Origin: Vulcanimicrobiota bacterium
GTDB taxonomy: Bacteria; Vulcanimicrobiota; JAJTBE01
Assembly (NCBI GenBank): GCA_021107945.1
Contig: JAIORV010000215.1
Span: 1-39,589, forward strand
Direction of reading: 5' to 3'
DNA length: 39,589 bases
The notes beneath the pieces are model-generated. The model saw nothing but the letters and a program-made list of their open reading frames with translations. It was not told the DNA's origin and did not search any database. The stretch's first letter is position 1. Every line of letters begins with the position of its first letter. The position numbers were made by a program, and so were the translations under genes. Below are positions 1 through 7,852 of the stretch, in pieces.

Positions 1-460
1 TCCATCCCTCGCTATCCGTTTATCGGGATGGGGACATCCCTCCTACAGATTCGGATTGCTTTATTCGTTTTCCGAATCGTTCTGTGGTCTTTGTGGTGAA
101 AAAACAAATTCCTCATCCATCCCTCGCTATCCGTTTATCGGGATGGGGACATCCCTCCTACAGATTCGGACTGCTTTATTCGTTTTCTGAATCGTTCTGT
201 GGTCTTTGTGGTGAAAAAACAAATTCCTCATCCATCCCTCGCTATCCGTTTATCGGGATGGGGACATCCCTCCTACAGATTCGGATTGCTTTATTCGTTT
301 TCCGAATCGTTCTGTGGTCTTTGTGGTGAAAAAACAAATTCCTCATCCATCCCTCGCTATCCGTTTATCGGGATGGGGACATCCCTCCTACAGATTCGGA
401 CTGCTTTATTCGTTTTCTGAATCGTTCTGTGGTTTTTTTTGTGAAAAAACAAATTCCTCA
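1..460. repeat. Four tandem 115-bp repeats, alternating A-B-A-B subtypes
   Basis: Units start at 1, 116, 231 and 346 and are nearly identical. Units 1 and 3 share the variants cggattgc and ttttccgaa; units 2 and 4 share cggactgc and ttttctgaa. The real repeating block is therefore a 230-bp dimer. Each unit contains a hairpin whose minus-strand reading is GGGATG-TCCC-CATCCC, and a stretch resembling the dispersed ctgtggtctttgtggtgaa motif seen elsewhere in the window. A unit of 115 bp is not a multiple of three, so the overlapping open frames are by-products. The array may continue left of the window. Confidence 0.95.
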
Positions 461-500
461 TCCATTATTGTGAACCATCCCTTGCATCCTGTTCCGCGCT

Positions 501-947
501 TTATATTCCTTTTCTTGCGCTTCTTACAGTGCCCATATCATCAAGAAATTTATCTTCCAGACGACGAACCATATTGGCGTATATATTTTTTTGTTTCTCT
601 TCTAATTTTTCTATAGCTTTCCTGTCCCGCGCCGCATTAAAGAGTCTTCTTTTCACCTCGTCAACTTCTCCCCTGATTTCCTGAATTGAACCCAGTTCCA
701 TTGAAAGCCGGTGGTCAACACCTTCTATGTAATTCTGATATAATATCAGGTCTTCAATCCCACCGGGACAGACCTTCAAATTTTCCAGCTTTATCGATGT
801 TTTATCGCGATGCTCAAGATTGTTGTTATAATCCTGTAGAGCGGAATCAAGCCTCCTGGAGACTAATGCCAACTCCATTTGGACTTGCTCTTCTCTATTT
901 TTTCTTAATTCAAGAACAGGCTTCAGTTTAAACTTGAACTTTTTCAT
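501..947 (-). CDS. fliJ: Flagellar export chaperone FliJ
   Basis: A 148-residue, highly charged, almost entirely helical protein opening MKKFKFKLKPVLELRKNREE, the typical FliJ start (F.. L..VL..R...E). FliJ is a coiled-coil stalk protein of the type III export ATPase that links the FliI hexamer to FlhA and cycles chaperones in the cytoplasm. The length matches the family (about 145-150). It is the last gene of the flgK-flgL-fliW operon, 4 bp after fliW, rather than next to fliI, which lies on the other strand at 16137-17492. The family is low in sequence identity, so the call rests on length, N-terminal pattern, coiled coil and context. Confidence 0.8.
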   Translation of the reverse strand: MKKFKFKLKPVLELRKNREEQVQMELALVSRRLDSALQDYNNNLEHRDKTSIKLENLKVCPGGIEDLILYQNYIEGVDHRLSMELGSIQEIRGEVDEVKRRLFNAARDRKAIEKLEEKQKNIYANMVRRLEDKFLDDMGTVRSARKGI

Positions 948-951
948 TCAG

Positions 952-1401
952 TTATTCTCCAAACTTCACGCTATATCTGATGGGCAGGCTTGAATCCTCA
1001 AGAATAATCTGAAAGCCTCTGCCTGAACGACTGTTTATTATCACGGGAGCGGCAAGATTTAAACTCATACTTGATTTGCCGGGAATAAGAGTTACAATTG
1101 CAAGCACCATCAAATCCCGACTATCATTCAACTCCAGGGATTCAAGATAAGTGTCTGGAATTTCAATTGAATAATCCTCTTTTACTGTCCAGGGATCAGT
1201 TACCGTAAATTCAAGCCCCGGTTCGTCCAGGGAGATCAGCTTGAAGAAAGGGTAAATCCTGGAGTCCGAGCAGAGCTTGTAACTGACAGACTGAGGAAAC
1301 CCGATGATTTCCCCCATAAATCTCAATTCAAACTCCTTGTGATGAATTTTTTCGATTACGCTTTTTATTGCAGGTGCAGCTATTTCCACTTTTGCCTCCA
1401 A
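952..1401 (-). CDS. fliW: Flagellar assembly factor FliW
   Basis: 149 residues. Family hallmarks are GEIIGFPQSVSYKL near residue 30, PFFKLISLDEPGLEFTVTDP near residue 50, and a middle segment VLAIVTLIPGKSSMSLNLAAPVIIN, where FliW normally reads ..vtip.dp...tvNL.aPivin. FliW binds flagellin and also antagonises the translational repressor CsrA, coupling flagellin synthesis to export. The start codon directly abuts the flgL stop, which implies translational coupling. csrA, the usual neighbour, is not beside it: fliJ follows instead, and no CsrA-like frame was seen in the window. Confidence 0.9.
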   Translation of the reverse strand: MEAKVEIAAPAIKSVIEKIHHKEFELRFMGEIIGFPQSVSYKLCSDSRIYPFFKLISLDEPGLEFTVTDPWTVKEDYSIEIPDTYLESLELNDSRDLMVLAIVTLIPGKSSMSLNLAAPVIINSRSGRGFQIILEDSSLPIRYSVKFGE

Positions 1402-2313
1402 CTACTTAATATAGTCCAGGAAAGACAGGCTATATAACCTTGAAGCCACTTCCAGAGAAGCTTTATAGACATTCTCCTGAGCAAGAAACCGGGAAACTGC
1501 CTCCGCCATGTCTATATTCTCAAGATCCGAAGTTTTCTGCTCGAATGTTAACCTGTGATTTTCCAGGAAATTTTTCAGATTTTCCAGGTGTTGAATATGA
1601 GTTCCAATCTCTCCTCTTTTTCCAATCATACTGTTCAGAGAATTGTCAATCTTTTCAAGGTGTTCATCCGCATTTTCCAGCTTGCTATCTCCCAGGTCAT
1701 TCCTGAAGTCGATGATGTTCTGAAAAACATTCTCATCCATGCCCGCCCTGCCGCAGAAAATCTCCTGTCCCGACAAGTTAACCCTCATGGTCTCGGAAGT
1801 ATAGGGATTGAAGACCTTTGGCATATTATCACCATTGTAAGTTACCTGTGAGATTTCACCGTTAAGTCTTTCTGCGGTAAAAGGCTTATCATGTATTTTG
1901 GACCCCGAGAACATATAGTTACCGTTCACAATAACATTTGCCCCTCCCAACAGGCTCTCCAACAGGTTGTTGGCTCTTGTCCGGAATGACTCCACGGAGC
2001 CCCGGTAGGAAGTGTCATTTGAAGCTTCCGTTACCATGGTCTTGAGCTTCAGTAAAGTATTACTGAAATGATCCAATTGGTTTTCATATAACTCGAGTTC
2101 GTTATTGTATGATTCGATATTTCGTTCATAACCCTCGTTCAGGGTAATAATCTCCTTGTATTGCAATGCTGTGGTGTAGCCGGCAGGATCATCCGCCACG
2201 CTCAGGGATCTCTGCCCGCTCACAATCTCCTTGCGAATCGTATCCATGGTTTCCTGTTGCCGGGTCAATTCATTTGCAATTGACTTTGCCCTGGACATGT
2301 CACTGAGTCTCAT
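1402..2313 (-). CDS. flgL: Flagellar hook-associated protein 3, FlgL
   Basis: 303 residues, the usual FlgL length, with a flagellin-like N-terminal helix (MRLSDMSRAKSIANELTRQQ, then SGQRSLSVADDPAGYTTALQ) and C-terminal helix ending AQENVYKASLEVASRLYSLS. FlgL forms the second layer of the hook-filament junction outside the cell and is exported by the flagellar type III system. A strong ribosome site (AGGAGG) lies across the end of flgK just before the start. The middle segment GGANVIVNGNYMFSGSKIHDKPF matches the FlgL-specific yvFsG..t...PF pattern, which separates it from flagellin. Confidence 0.93.
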   Translation of the reverse strand: MRLSDMSRAKSIANELTRQQETMDTIRKEIVSGQRSLSVADDPAGYTTALQYKEIITLNEGYERNIESYNNELELYENQLDHFSNTLLKLKTMVTEASNDTSYRGSVESFRTRANNLLESLLGGANVIVNGNYMFSGSKIHDKPFTAERLNGEISQVTYNGDNMPKVFNPYTSETMRVNLSGQEIFCGRAGMDENVFQNIIDFRNDLGDSKLENADEHLEKIDNSLNSMIGKRGEIGTHIQHLENLKNFLENHRLTFEQKTSDLENIDMAEAVSRFLAQENVYKASLEVASRLYSLSFLDYIK

Positions 2314-2327
2314 TTGTAGAAATCCTC

Positions 2328-4025
2328 CTATTTCCCGATGCTGATCAGGGAAACCAGCATTTCGTCAATCACCGAGGCAAGTCTTGCGCCTGCCTGAAAA
2401 GTACGCTGATACTTCATGAGGTTGATGGTTTCTTCATCAATGGATACACCACTCTCGGACTGTCTCATTTCGTATATTGATTTGACATGATCGCTCTGAA
2501 TTTCATTCTTGCTTTTAACCGTATTGGTTTCAAAGCCAACCTTTGATACCAGATTCCTGTATTTATCGTTAATTGTCTGATTGGGATCCGGGGCGCCAAA
2601 AATCGGCTTTGCGGATATTTCGAAAATTCTTATTCCATTTTCTCCATCTCCCGGCTCCCCCCCTGTTGTAACGGCTCCCAGAATATTGGTAAAAACTGTA
2701 AAATTACCCGCGGTATCATTAATCGTTATTGTTGATGAATCCGGAGGTGTGGAGAACAGAAACTCCTGGGAATCTATATTAAAAGTTGACCTTATCCCGG
2801 TATCCTCCTCTATTTTTGCCAGAATATCCTGTATTGTATCGGTATCCAGCCAATCTATGTCAACGCCGTTGACATTTATCGTACCGGCGGCTTCAGGAGC
2901 TGTCAGGAATTTTGCGCTTGCCGCCGCCAGGGTTTCACTTGACATTACCTGTTCTCCGTCAACATTGATATTGGATGTGCTTACCAGTTTCGGCACTGAC
3001 AGGGCAACCTGCTCGGCAGCAGTTATATTCATCCCGATATTTGATGCGGATGTGCCGTTAAAGAAATCAAGGCCGGTGGATCCATCCAGACCATATCCGA
3101 ACTTATGTGCAATGTTGACCTGCTCGATAATAGCCACCGTCATTTCATCCAGTTCATTCTTATATTCCGGGATATAATCCGTTTTTATGTCAAGAAGTCC
3201 ACTTAATTTACCGCCGGTTATATTTAACTCTTTCCCGCTGGATGAGTATATATGAAAATTATGAAAGGCATCTTTCTGAACATCCAGTTTATACACTTTT
3301 TTATTGGCAATCAGGGGCATACCGTCAAGATATATCGTCAAAGATTCCTTTACACTCCCCAGAATCTGCACCCCCACCAATTCAGATAATTGATCCAGCA
3401 TAAGGTCTCGTTGATCCATCATCGCATTGATCTGTGTAGTAGTGGGAGCGGATTGGATTATCCGGTCATTTATGGAAGCAAGTTTTTCCGCAATCGTATT
3501 TATCTCTTCCACCACAGACTCTATTTCCCCGTCAAGACGAGCTGTTGTTTCAGTCATTTTCTGAGATTTCAGCCTTATTGCGCGGGCAAGGTTATTTCCT
3601 TCTTCGATAACCATATTCCGGACTATCGTGTCATCGGGATTCCGGGAGGCGTCATTCCACCCCTGCCAGAACTCGTTTAAAATATTGGAAAGACCCAATT
3701 CAGAATCGTCAGTGAATATCTGGGACATTTCACCCAGATATGTTGACTCGGCCGAGAGTTCGCCGGCGTTTATCGACTCATTTCTATAATTAGTGTCTAT
3801 AAAGCCTGACCTGAAACGCGTTATTTCCGAAATCTTCGCACCCACGGAAACCACGTTGCTACCGGGAGCTTCAACACTGTAACCTGTAATTACGGGTGTC
3901 TGAACAGCTTCCTGCCTTGTATATCCTTCAACCTGGGAATTGGTAATATTCAGCCCTGTTATTTCAAGGGATTTTCTACTGTTTAGCATGCAATTTGCTG
4001 CCTGGTTCAGTCCAAGTAAACTCAT
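2328..4025 (-). CDS. flgK: Flagellar hook-associated protein 1, FlgK
   Basis: 565 residues. The N terminus (LGLNQAANCMLNSRKSLEIT, then ITNSQVEGYTRQE) is the rod/hook/HAP N-terminal motif. The C terminus GVSIDEETINLMKYQRTFQA followed by GARLASVIDEMLVSLISIG is the FlgK C-terminal signature. The central part carries the FlgK-type segment NEFWQGWNDASRNPDDTIVRN. FlgK forms the first ring of the hook-filament junction, directly on FlgE. An extra domain at about residues 365-450 (SSETLAAASAKFLTAPEAAG onward, with TINVNGVDIDW) resembles the flagellin hook IN motif region found in some long FlgK and FliD proteins. The order flgK-flgL-fliW is conserved. Confidence 0.95.
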   Translation of the reverse strand: MSLLGLNQAANCMLNSRKSLEITGLNITNSQVEGYTRQEAVQTPVITGYSVEAPGSNVVSVGAKISEITRFRSGFIDTNYRNESINAGELSAESTYLGEMSQIFTDDSELGLSNILNEFWQGWNDASRNPDDTIVRNMVIEEGNNLARAIRLKSQKMTETTARLDGEIESVVEEINTIAEKLASINDRIIQSAPTTTQINAMMDQRDLMLDQLSELVGVQILGSVKESLTIYLDGMPLIANKKVYKLDVQKDAFHNFHIYSSSGKELNITGGKLSGLLDIKTDYIPEYKNELDEMTVAIIEQVNIAHKFGYGLDGSTGLDFFNGTSASNIGMNITAAEQVALSVPKLVSTSNINVDGEQVMSSETLAAASAKFLTAPEAAGTINVNGVDIDWLDTDTIQDILAKIEEDTGIRSTFNIDSQEFLFSTPPDSSTITINDTAGNFTVFTNILGAVTTGGEPGDGENGIRIFEISAKPIFGAPDPNQTINDKYRNLVSKVGFETNTVKSKNEIQSDHVKSIYEMRQSESGVSIDEETINLMKYQRTFQAGARLASVIDEMLVSLISIGK

Positions 4026-4053
4026 CGGATTACAACCTCGAATTCGAATAGCA

Positions 4054-4452
4054 TCAGGCCGAGCGGTTAAATTTTATCGATACTCGTCTCTGCTCAAAAT
4101 AACCTTTTTTATTGTAAGTCCCGCAACATAATCCCGTTCCACTAAGTATTTTTCTATATCCATCCGCCATCTTGATCATGAAACGGAACAATTTGAGATT
4201 AGTCACATTCAATTGATGAAGTCTTGACAACTCTCCTGACAGGTCATGTTTTCTTAAAGTGGGTGACAACATCAATTTATTAATATTTTTCACACTCTTG
4301 CTCTTTGCTTCTCGAAGCTCTTCAAGGGCTTCTCCATTCATCTCAAGCGCACACTTGTTTTCTTTCTGGAGTATATCAATCAAATCATTAATAGCTATTC
4401 TTGTTTTATTAACGGTTGTTGTGCTGTTTAATTGAGATGTGTTTCCATGCAT
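4054..4452 (-). CDS. flgN: FlgN-like export chaperone for FlgK and FlgL (probable)
   Basis: 132 residues, predicted mostly helical, with the FlgN-type layout: an N-terminal helix (INDLIDILQKENKCALEMNG, EALEELREAKSKSVKNINKL) and a C-terminal helix ending DGYRKILSGTGLCCGTYNKKG. FlgN proteins keep the junction proteins export-competent; the C-terminal Y.. sG....Y...G pattern is typical of FlgN in non-enteric bacteria. The gene lies between flgM and flgK, the usual place. The protein shows no transmembrane segment. Sequence conservation in this family is weak, so context carries much of the call. Confidence 0.7.
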   Translation of the reverse strand: MHGNTSQLNSTTTVNKTRIAINDLIDILQKENKCALEMNGEALEELREAKSKSVKNINKLMLSPTLRKHDLSGELSRLHQLNVTNLKLFRFMIKMADGYRKILSGTGLCCGTYNKKGYFEQRRVSIKFNRSA

Positions 4453-4590
4453 ATTAAAAATCCTTTTTATTGATTTTGAATTGCAAAATCATGATGATTT
4501 TCCGTTTCCCTTATTAACTCTCAGGCAACAAGAGGCAACCGCCTCCCGCATAATGCCGGAGCTTCAGGCGAAGTTCAGCTAATCAAAAGG
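4453..4590. other. 138-bp spacer between flgM and flgN
   Basis: No gene, no clear promoter and no terminator was found here. It holds short imperfect inverted stretches rich in gcaac/gcctc and is probably transcribed as part of the flgM-to-fliJ operon. Confidence 0.4.
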
Positions 4591-4869
4591 TCATAAGTAC
4601 TTTGAAAGGATATCTGAAAGTTTGTCATAATCAATCTCGTAATCCCCATGTTGGATCTTCTGCCTGAGATTTTCAACTTTCTCGGTCCTGACATCGGGAA
4701 TATTCTTGATATCGTTGTGGATATCGGAAAGCTCCGATGCAAGGGATGAAATTTCCAGAAGCCCACTGGAAACAGACCTGTTCTTACTCTTTTTAACTGA
4801 TTTATCGTTAATCTTCGGTCGGGACTTTTCGATTTTTGATAATTGATTTTGTTGACCGTTGATTTTCAT
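4591..4869 (-). CDS. flgM: Anti-sigma-28 factor FlgM
   Basis: 92 residues. The C-terminal half (IPDVRTEKVENLRQKIQHGD, then YEIDYDKLSDILSKYL) is the classical FlgM sigma-28-binding segment (..vR.ekVe.lr..i..G.Y.id...la..l). FlgM holds sigma-28 (FliA) inactive until the hook is finished, then is secreted. The N-terminal half is lysine/serine-rich and probably disordered, as in the family. ATG 4869 is preferred over ATG 4875 because an AGGAG lies about 7 nt upstream of 4869 but only 1 nt from 4875. FlgM here supports an active sigma-28 regulon; sigma-28 itself is outside the window. Confidence 0.9.
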   Translation of the reverse strand: MKINGQQNQLSKIEKSRPKINDKSVKKSKNRSVSSGLLEISSLASELSDIHNDIKNIPDVRTEKVENLRQKIQHGDYEIDYDKLSDILSKYL

Positions 4870-4920
4870 TTCCATACTCCTTTCTGATGGATATTTTTCA
4901 AATCACTTCATCTGCCCGCT

Positions 4921-5808
4921 TTATTTCTTATTACCGATTATATCGGCGTAATTCTCCGTTTCTCGCTTTACATCAATGAGAGCTCTCTCAATCCATCTCT
5001 GTCTGATATTATACTTCCACTTTAGTATATCGTAATATTCCGATGAAATTTTATCTCCGGAAAAACCTATTTCATTTTCTTTTGTTATGCTGTCCGCCAG
5101 CGAGACTATTTCGTGGGGTTCCGCGCAGTCAGTATTAAAGAGTGCATGATGGTGATATTGAACGCATTTAATGAGCATATCGGGAAGTTCCCACCTGGTC
5201 ATTGCCCAGGCTCCAATCTCGGAATGATCCGTACAAAACAGTTTTCTTTCCACATCGTTAAAACTGATATTCTCCCTCTTCGCTATCTCCAGAATCCTAT
5301 AGAACTTGGCAGGCATGAATTGAAGCATCAGAACTTTGCCTATATCATGCACAAGTCCCGCTACGAATAGATCCTGTGAATTCTCCAACCGTAGTCTTTC
5401 TCCTATCTTACGGGAGATGACGGCTGTCGAGAGGGAATGGTACCAGAATTCTTCCTTGTCGAAAACCACTCCCGATTGAAGAGAAAAGGCATTGTCAAAA
5501 ATTGTAATGCAAAACATAAAACATCTGATTGTATTATACCCTATCAGCGATATGGCATGTTTCACATCGATTACCTCTTGTTTCAGATTATAGTATGCGG
5601 AATTTACTATGCGCAGGAGTTTCGAACAAAGCACCTGATCAGCAGATATCACTTTTGCCAGGTCTTTTGTGGAAGACCTGGGATCGTTCAGTATTCTCAC
5701 CAAGCTTCCGATAATTGCCGGCAAAGTGCCGATGTTTGCAAAATTCCTCTCAAGAGTTTTTCGTACCTGCTCTGTCATCATGGCCTTCACCGTTTCTCTT
5801 TCAAACAT
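4921..5808 (-). CDS. HDOD-domain signalling protein
   Basis: 295 residues forming one HDOD domain from about residue 20. The segment GTLPAIIGSLVRILNDPRSS is the typical opening; LCSKLLRIVNSAYYN, VKHAISLIGYNTIRC and GLVHDIGKVLMLQF follow, with the HD-like dyad retained in HDIGK and a further conserved TDHSEIGAW. HDOD proteins are regulatory scaffolds, usually without proven phosphohydrolase activity, and often act in motility or signalling pathways. The gene heads the flgM-flgN-flgK-flgL-fliW-fliJ operon, 51 bp before flgM, behind a sigma-28-like promoter at 5835-5860. A motility-related role is therefore inferred. The exact start is uncertain because the ribosome site is weak; ATGs at codons 10 and 11 are alternatives. 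Confidence 0.88.
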   Translation of the reverse strand: MFERETVKAMMTEQVRKTLERNFANIGTLPAIIGSLVRILNDPRSSTKDLAKVISADQVLCSKLLRIVNSAYYNLKQEVIDVKHAISLIGYNTIRCFMFCITIFDNAFSLQSGVVFDKEEFWYHSLSTAVISRKIGERLRLENSQDLFVAGLVHDIGKVLMLQFMPAKFYRILEIAKRENISFNDVERKLFCTDHSEIGAWAMTRWELPDMLIKCVQYHHHALFNTDCAEPHEIVSLADSITKENEIGFSGDKISSEYYDILKWKYNIRQRWIERALIDVKRETENYADIIGNKK

Positions 5809-5834
5809 AATTAGAACATACTACTTCATGTCCT

Positions 5835-5860
5835 ACATCGACCATATTAAAAATTATTTA
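5835..5860 (-). promoter_or_regulatory. Candidate sigma-28 promoter for the HDOD-flgM-flgK operon
   Basis: On the minus strand the sequence reads TAAA, 14 nt, then GTCGATGT; the consensus for sigma-28 is TAAA-N15-GCCGATAA. The box ends 26 nt before the ATG of the HDOD gene. The same 14-nt spacing and GTCGAT core occurs before flgF, which supports the assignment. Confidence 0.45.
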
Positions 5861-5920
5861 AGGGATAGAAAAACTATTTTTGTAATTTTTTATAATCATC
5901 ACAACTATTTTTAATTACGA

Positions 5921-6290
5921 TAGGACTTACGCATTTCCAAGAAAGAAAAGCATAGAACTGTCATCCTGAGCGGAATACGATCTTTTCCTTTCCTGAATAA
6001 ACCTTGGCAAAGACGAATTTTACTTACCTCCAATGTCTTCCACAGCGAAGGATCTCTTCTCCCGGGTTCTCCTTCAAAACAATACTACTTATTCTCGATA
6101 CTTGCTTCTTCCACCATTGCCAAGACTTGCTTCATCCACACTATATGTTAATCCTCGAATATAAGATAATCCAGTCTTTGAGAAAGTCATTGGAGTAAAG
6201 CAAGTCTTTCGTGATCCGCTCAGAATGACAACCCAACAGCTTTCTCTAATAAGGAAGCGCATGCTCAGAATGACAATTGCGTAAGTCCTG
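5921..6290. repeat. MITE-like dispersed element with 13-bp terminal inverted repeats
   Basis: Bounded by TAGGACTTACGCA at 5921-5933 and TGCGTAAGTCCTG at 6278-6290, which pair at 12 of 13 positions. The 370-bp interior includes ctgtcatcctgagcgg near the left end and gtgatccgctcagaatgac near the right end, and encodes nothing convincing. Related copies lie at 10938-11068, 30981-31274 and, partly, 32752-32867. It fills most of the gap between two divergent flagellar operons. Confidence 0.75.
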
Positions 6291-6315
6291 ATCCAGGTTA
6301 AATAATGGAGCTGAT

Positions 6316-6341
6316 TAAAAAATTACGGATAGTGTCGATTT
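6316..6341 (+). promoter_or_regulatory. Candidate sigma-28 promoter for flgF-flgG-flgA-flgH-flgI
   Basis: TAAA at 6316-6319, 14 nt, GTCGATTT at 6334-6341. It ends 22 nt before the flgF start codon, and a GGAGG ribosome site at 6350-6354 lies between. The match to the -10 core GCCGATAA is 5 of 8, and the spacing is one short of the consensus 15. Confidence 0.45.
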
Positions 6342-6363
6342 ATAGAAACGGAGGTTAACAACA

Positions 6364-7035
6364 ATGAATTTTGCAGTAAAAAACCTGACGGATCATCTCA
6401 AATCATGCCGCAATCGATACATGGTTATGGCAAGCAATATGGCAAACAGCGGCACCGACGGGTTTAAAAAGAACGTTGTAGTTCAAAAAGGTATGTTCAT
6501 GGGTACTGTTGTGGACACCTCCCAGGGAGTGCTCGCCAAAACCGGCAATCCCCTGGATCTGGCTATTACCGGCGGAGGTTTTTTTGTTGTAAGGACGGAA
6601 AGGGGAGATCGGTTTACCTCTTGTGGAAGCTTCACTCTTGATGAAAAGCAAAGATTGGTAACAAAAAGAGGGGAGCCCGTTCTCAATGACGCCGGCAAAC
6701 CTATCACGATCAGGGGAGATCTCGAAATAGCCGAAGACGGCAGTGTATATTCAGGTAAAGAGAAAGTCGCAAGGTTGGCAGTTGTAAAGCCTGAAAATCG
6801 GTATAATATGATTTCCGAGCAGGAAAGCTTTCTGAGATTCAATCCCACACTTGCTTTAAAGGGAGAATTCACAATCAAATCGGGATACCTGGAAAAATCC
6901 AATGTGGATCCTCTCCGGGAAATGACTGCAGGTATTGAGATGCTCAGAGACTTTGAACTCGCACAGAGAATCCTGAAAATCAACCAGACTTTAGCGGAAA
7001 AAAGTGCAGCTGAAATCGGGAATACCTCAAGGTAA
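6364..7035 (+). CDS. flgF: Flagellar basal-body rod protein FlgF
   Basis: 223 residues. The N-terminal rod motif appears as YMVMASNMANSGTDGFKKN (usually ..i..NNlAN.nT.GFK..), the central part has GVLAKTGNPLDLAITGGGFF and FTSCGSFTLDEKQRLVTKRG, and the C-terminal rod motif is GYLEKSNVDPLREMTAGIEM. FlgF is a rod component between FlgC and FlgG in the periplasm. It is shorter than the adjacent FlgG, and its N terminus is more divergent (MNFAVKNLTDHLKSCRNRY), consistent with FlgF rather than a second FlgG. First gene of the rod/ring operon, with flgG starting 16 bp downstream. Confidence 0.88.
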   Translation: MNFAVKNLTDHLKSCRNRYMVMASNMANSGTDGFKKNVVVQKGMFMGTVVDTSQGVLAKTGNPLDLAITGGGFFVVRTERGDRFTSCGSFTLDEKQRLVTKRGEPVLNDAGKPITIRGDLEIAEDGSVYSGKEKVARLAVVKPENRYNMISEQESFLRFNPTLALKGEFTIKSGYLEKSNVDPLREMTAGIEMLRDFELAQRILKINQTLAEKSAAEIGNTSR

Positions 7036-7051
7036 ATAAGGAGGCAATATT

Positions 7052-7840
7052 ATGATTCGCGCTCTTCACACATCGGCATCCGGTATGAGAGCACAGCAGA
7101 TGAACATCGATGTCATCTCGAATAACCTCTCCAATGTGAATACATCAGGATATAAAAAATCAGTAATGGGTTTCCAGGATCTGTTATATCAAAACCTGCG
7201 GCATGCTGGAGTGGCATCGGCGGAGGGAACCCAAACACCGGTGGGGCTTCAAGTGGGACTTGGAACAAGACCCGTGTCAAGCAACAAGCTTTACTCCCAG
7301 GGCGTTCTCATGCAGACGGAAAACCCGCTGGATCTTGCTATCGAGGGAGACGGGTTTTTCCAGATCACCATGCCCGATGGAAGTATCGCATACAGCAGGG
7401 ACGGATCTTTTAAGATAGACGGCGAAGGAAATATTGTAACATCCGACGGCTTCAAGCTCGAGCCCTCTATCGCCATCCCCGCCGATGCCAGGGCGATATC
7501 TGTGGGTATGGACGGGACTATCACGGCATTCGTGGGATCCGCAACGGAGCCTGAAGAAATCGGCAAAATAACACTTGCAAGGTTTGCTAATTCTGCCGGA
7601 CTGGTAAGCACAGGAAAGAACCTTATGAAAGAATCGCCCGCTTCAGGAAGTCCCCTGGTGGGCAATCCGGGAGAAGAGGGCATGGGAAGCATCTCGTCGG
7701 GATTCCTTGAAATGTCCAATGTCGATGTCGTCAAGGAAATGGTCGATATGATAAGGGCGCAGAGAGCCTACCAGATTAACTCGCGGGTGATAAAAGGCGC
7801 GGACGAAATGATGCAGACGGTCGCCGACATTAAAAGATAG
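7052..7840 (+). CDS. flgG: Flagellar distal rod protein FlgG
   Basis: 262 residues, the typical FlgG length. It opens MIRALHTSASGMRAQQMNID and continues NNLSNVNTSGYKKSVMGFQDLLYQ, the near-invariant FlgG N terminus. GVLMQTENPLDLAIEGDGFF follows, and the C terminus is GFLEMSNVDVVKEMVDMIRA, then QRAYQINSRVIKGADEMMQ. FlgG builds the distal rod that passes through the P and L rings. A strong ribosome site (AAGGAGG) precedes the ATG. The flgF-flgG-flgA-flgH-flgI order is conserved in many diderms. Confidence 0.97.
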   Translation: MIRALHTSASGMRAQQMNIDVISNNLSNVNTSGYKKSVMGFQDLLYQNLRHAGVASAEGTQTPVGLQVGLGTRPVSSNKLYSQGVLMQTENPLDLAIEGDGFFQITMPDGSIAYSRDGSFKIDGEGNIVTSDGFKLEPSIAIPADARAISVGMDGTITAFVGSATEPEEIGKITLARFANSAGLVSTGKNLMKESPASGSPLVGNPGEEGMGSISSGFLEMSNVDVVKEMVDMIRAQRAYQINSRVIKGADEMMQTVADIKR

Positions 7841-7852
7841 GGGTCTTATTGA

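Noticed and set aside
84-616. Overlapping open frames of 73-100 residues in the 115-bp repeats
   Set aside because: They repeat the same peptide in shifted frames because of the tandem DNA repeat; no ribosome site and no family similarity.
2581-3177. 198-residue plus-strand frame opposite flgK (and similar long frames opposite flgF, flgI, fliI and groEL)
   Set aside because: Antisense shadows of well-identified genes; low-complexity Ser/Pro/Ile-rich products with no family features.
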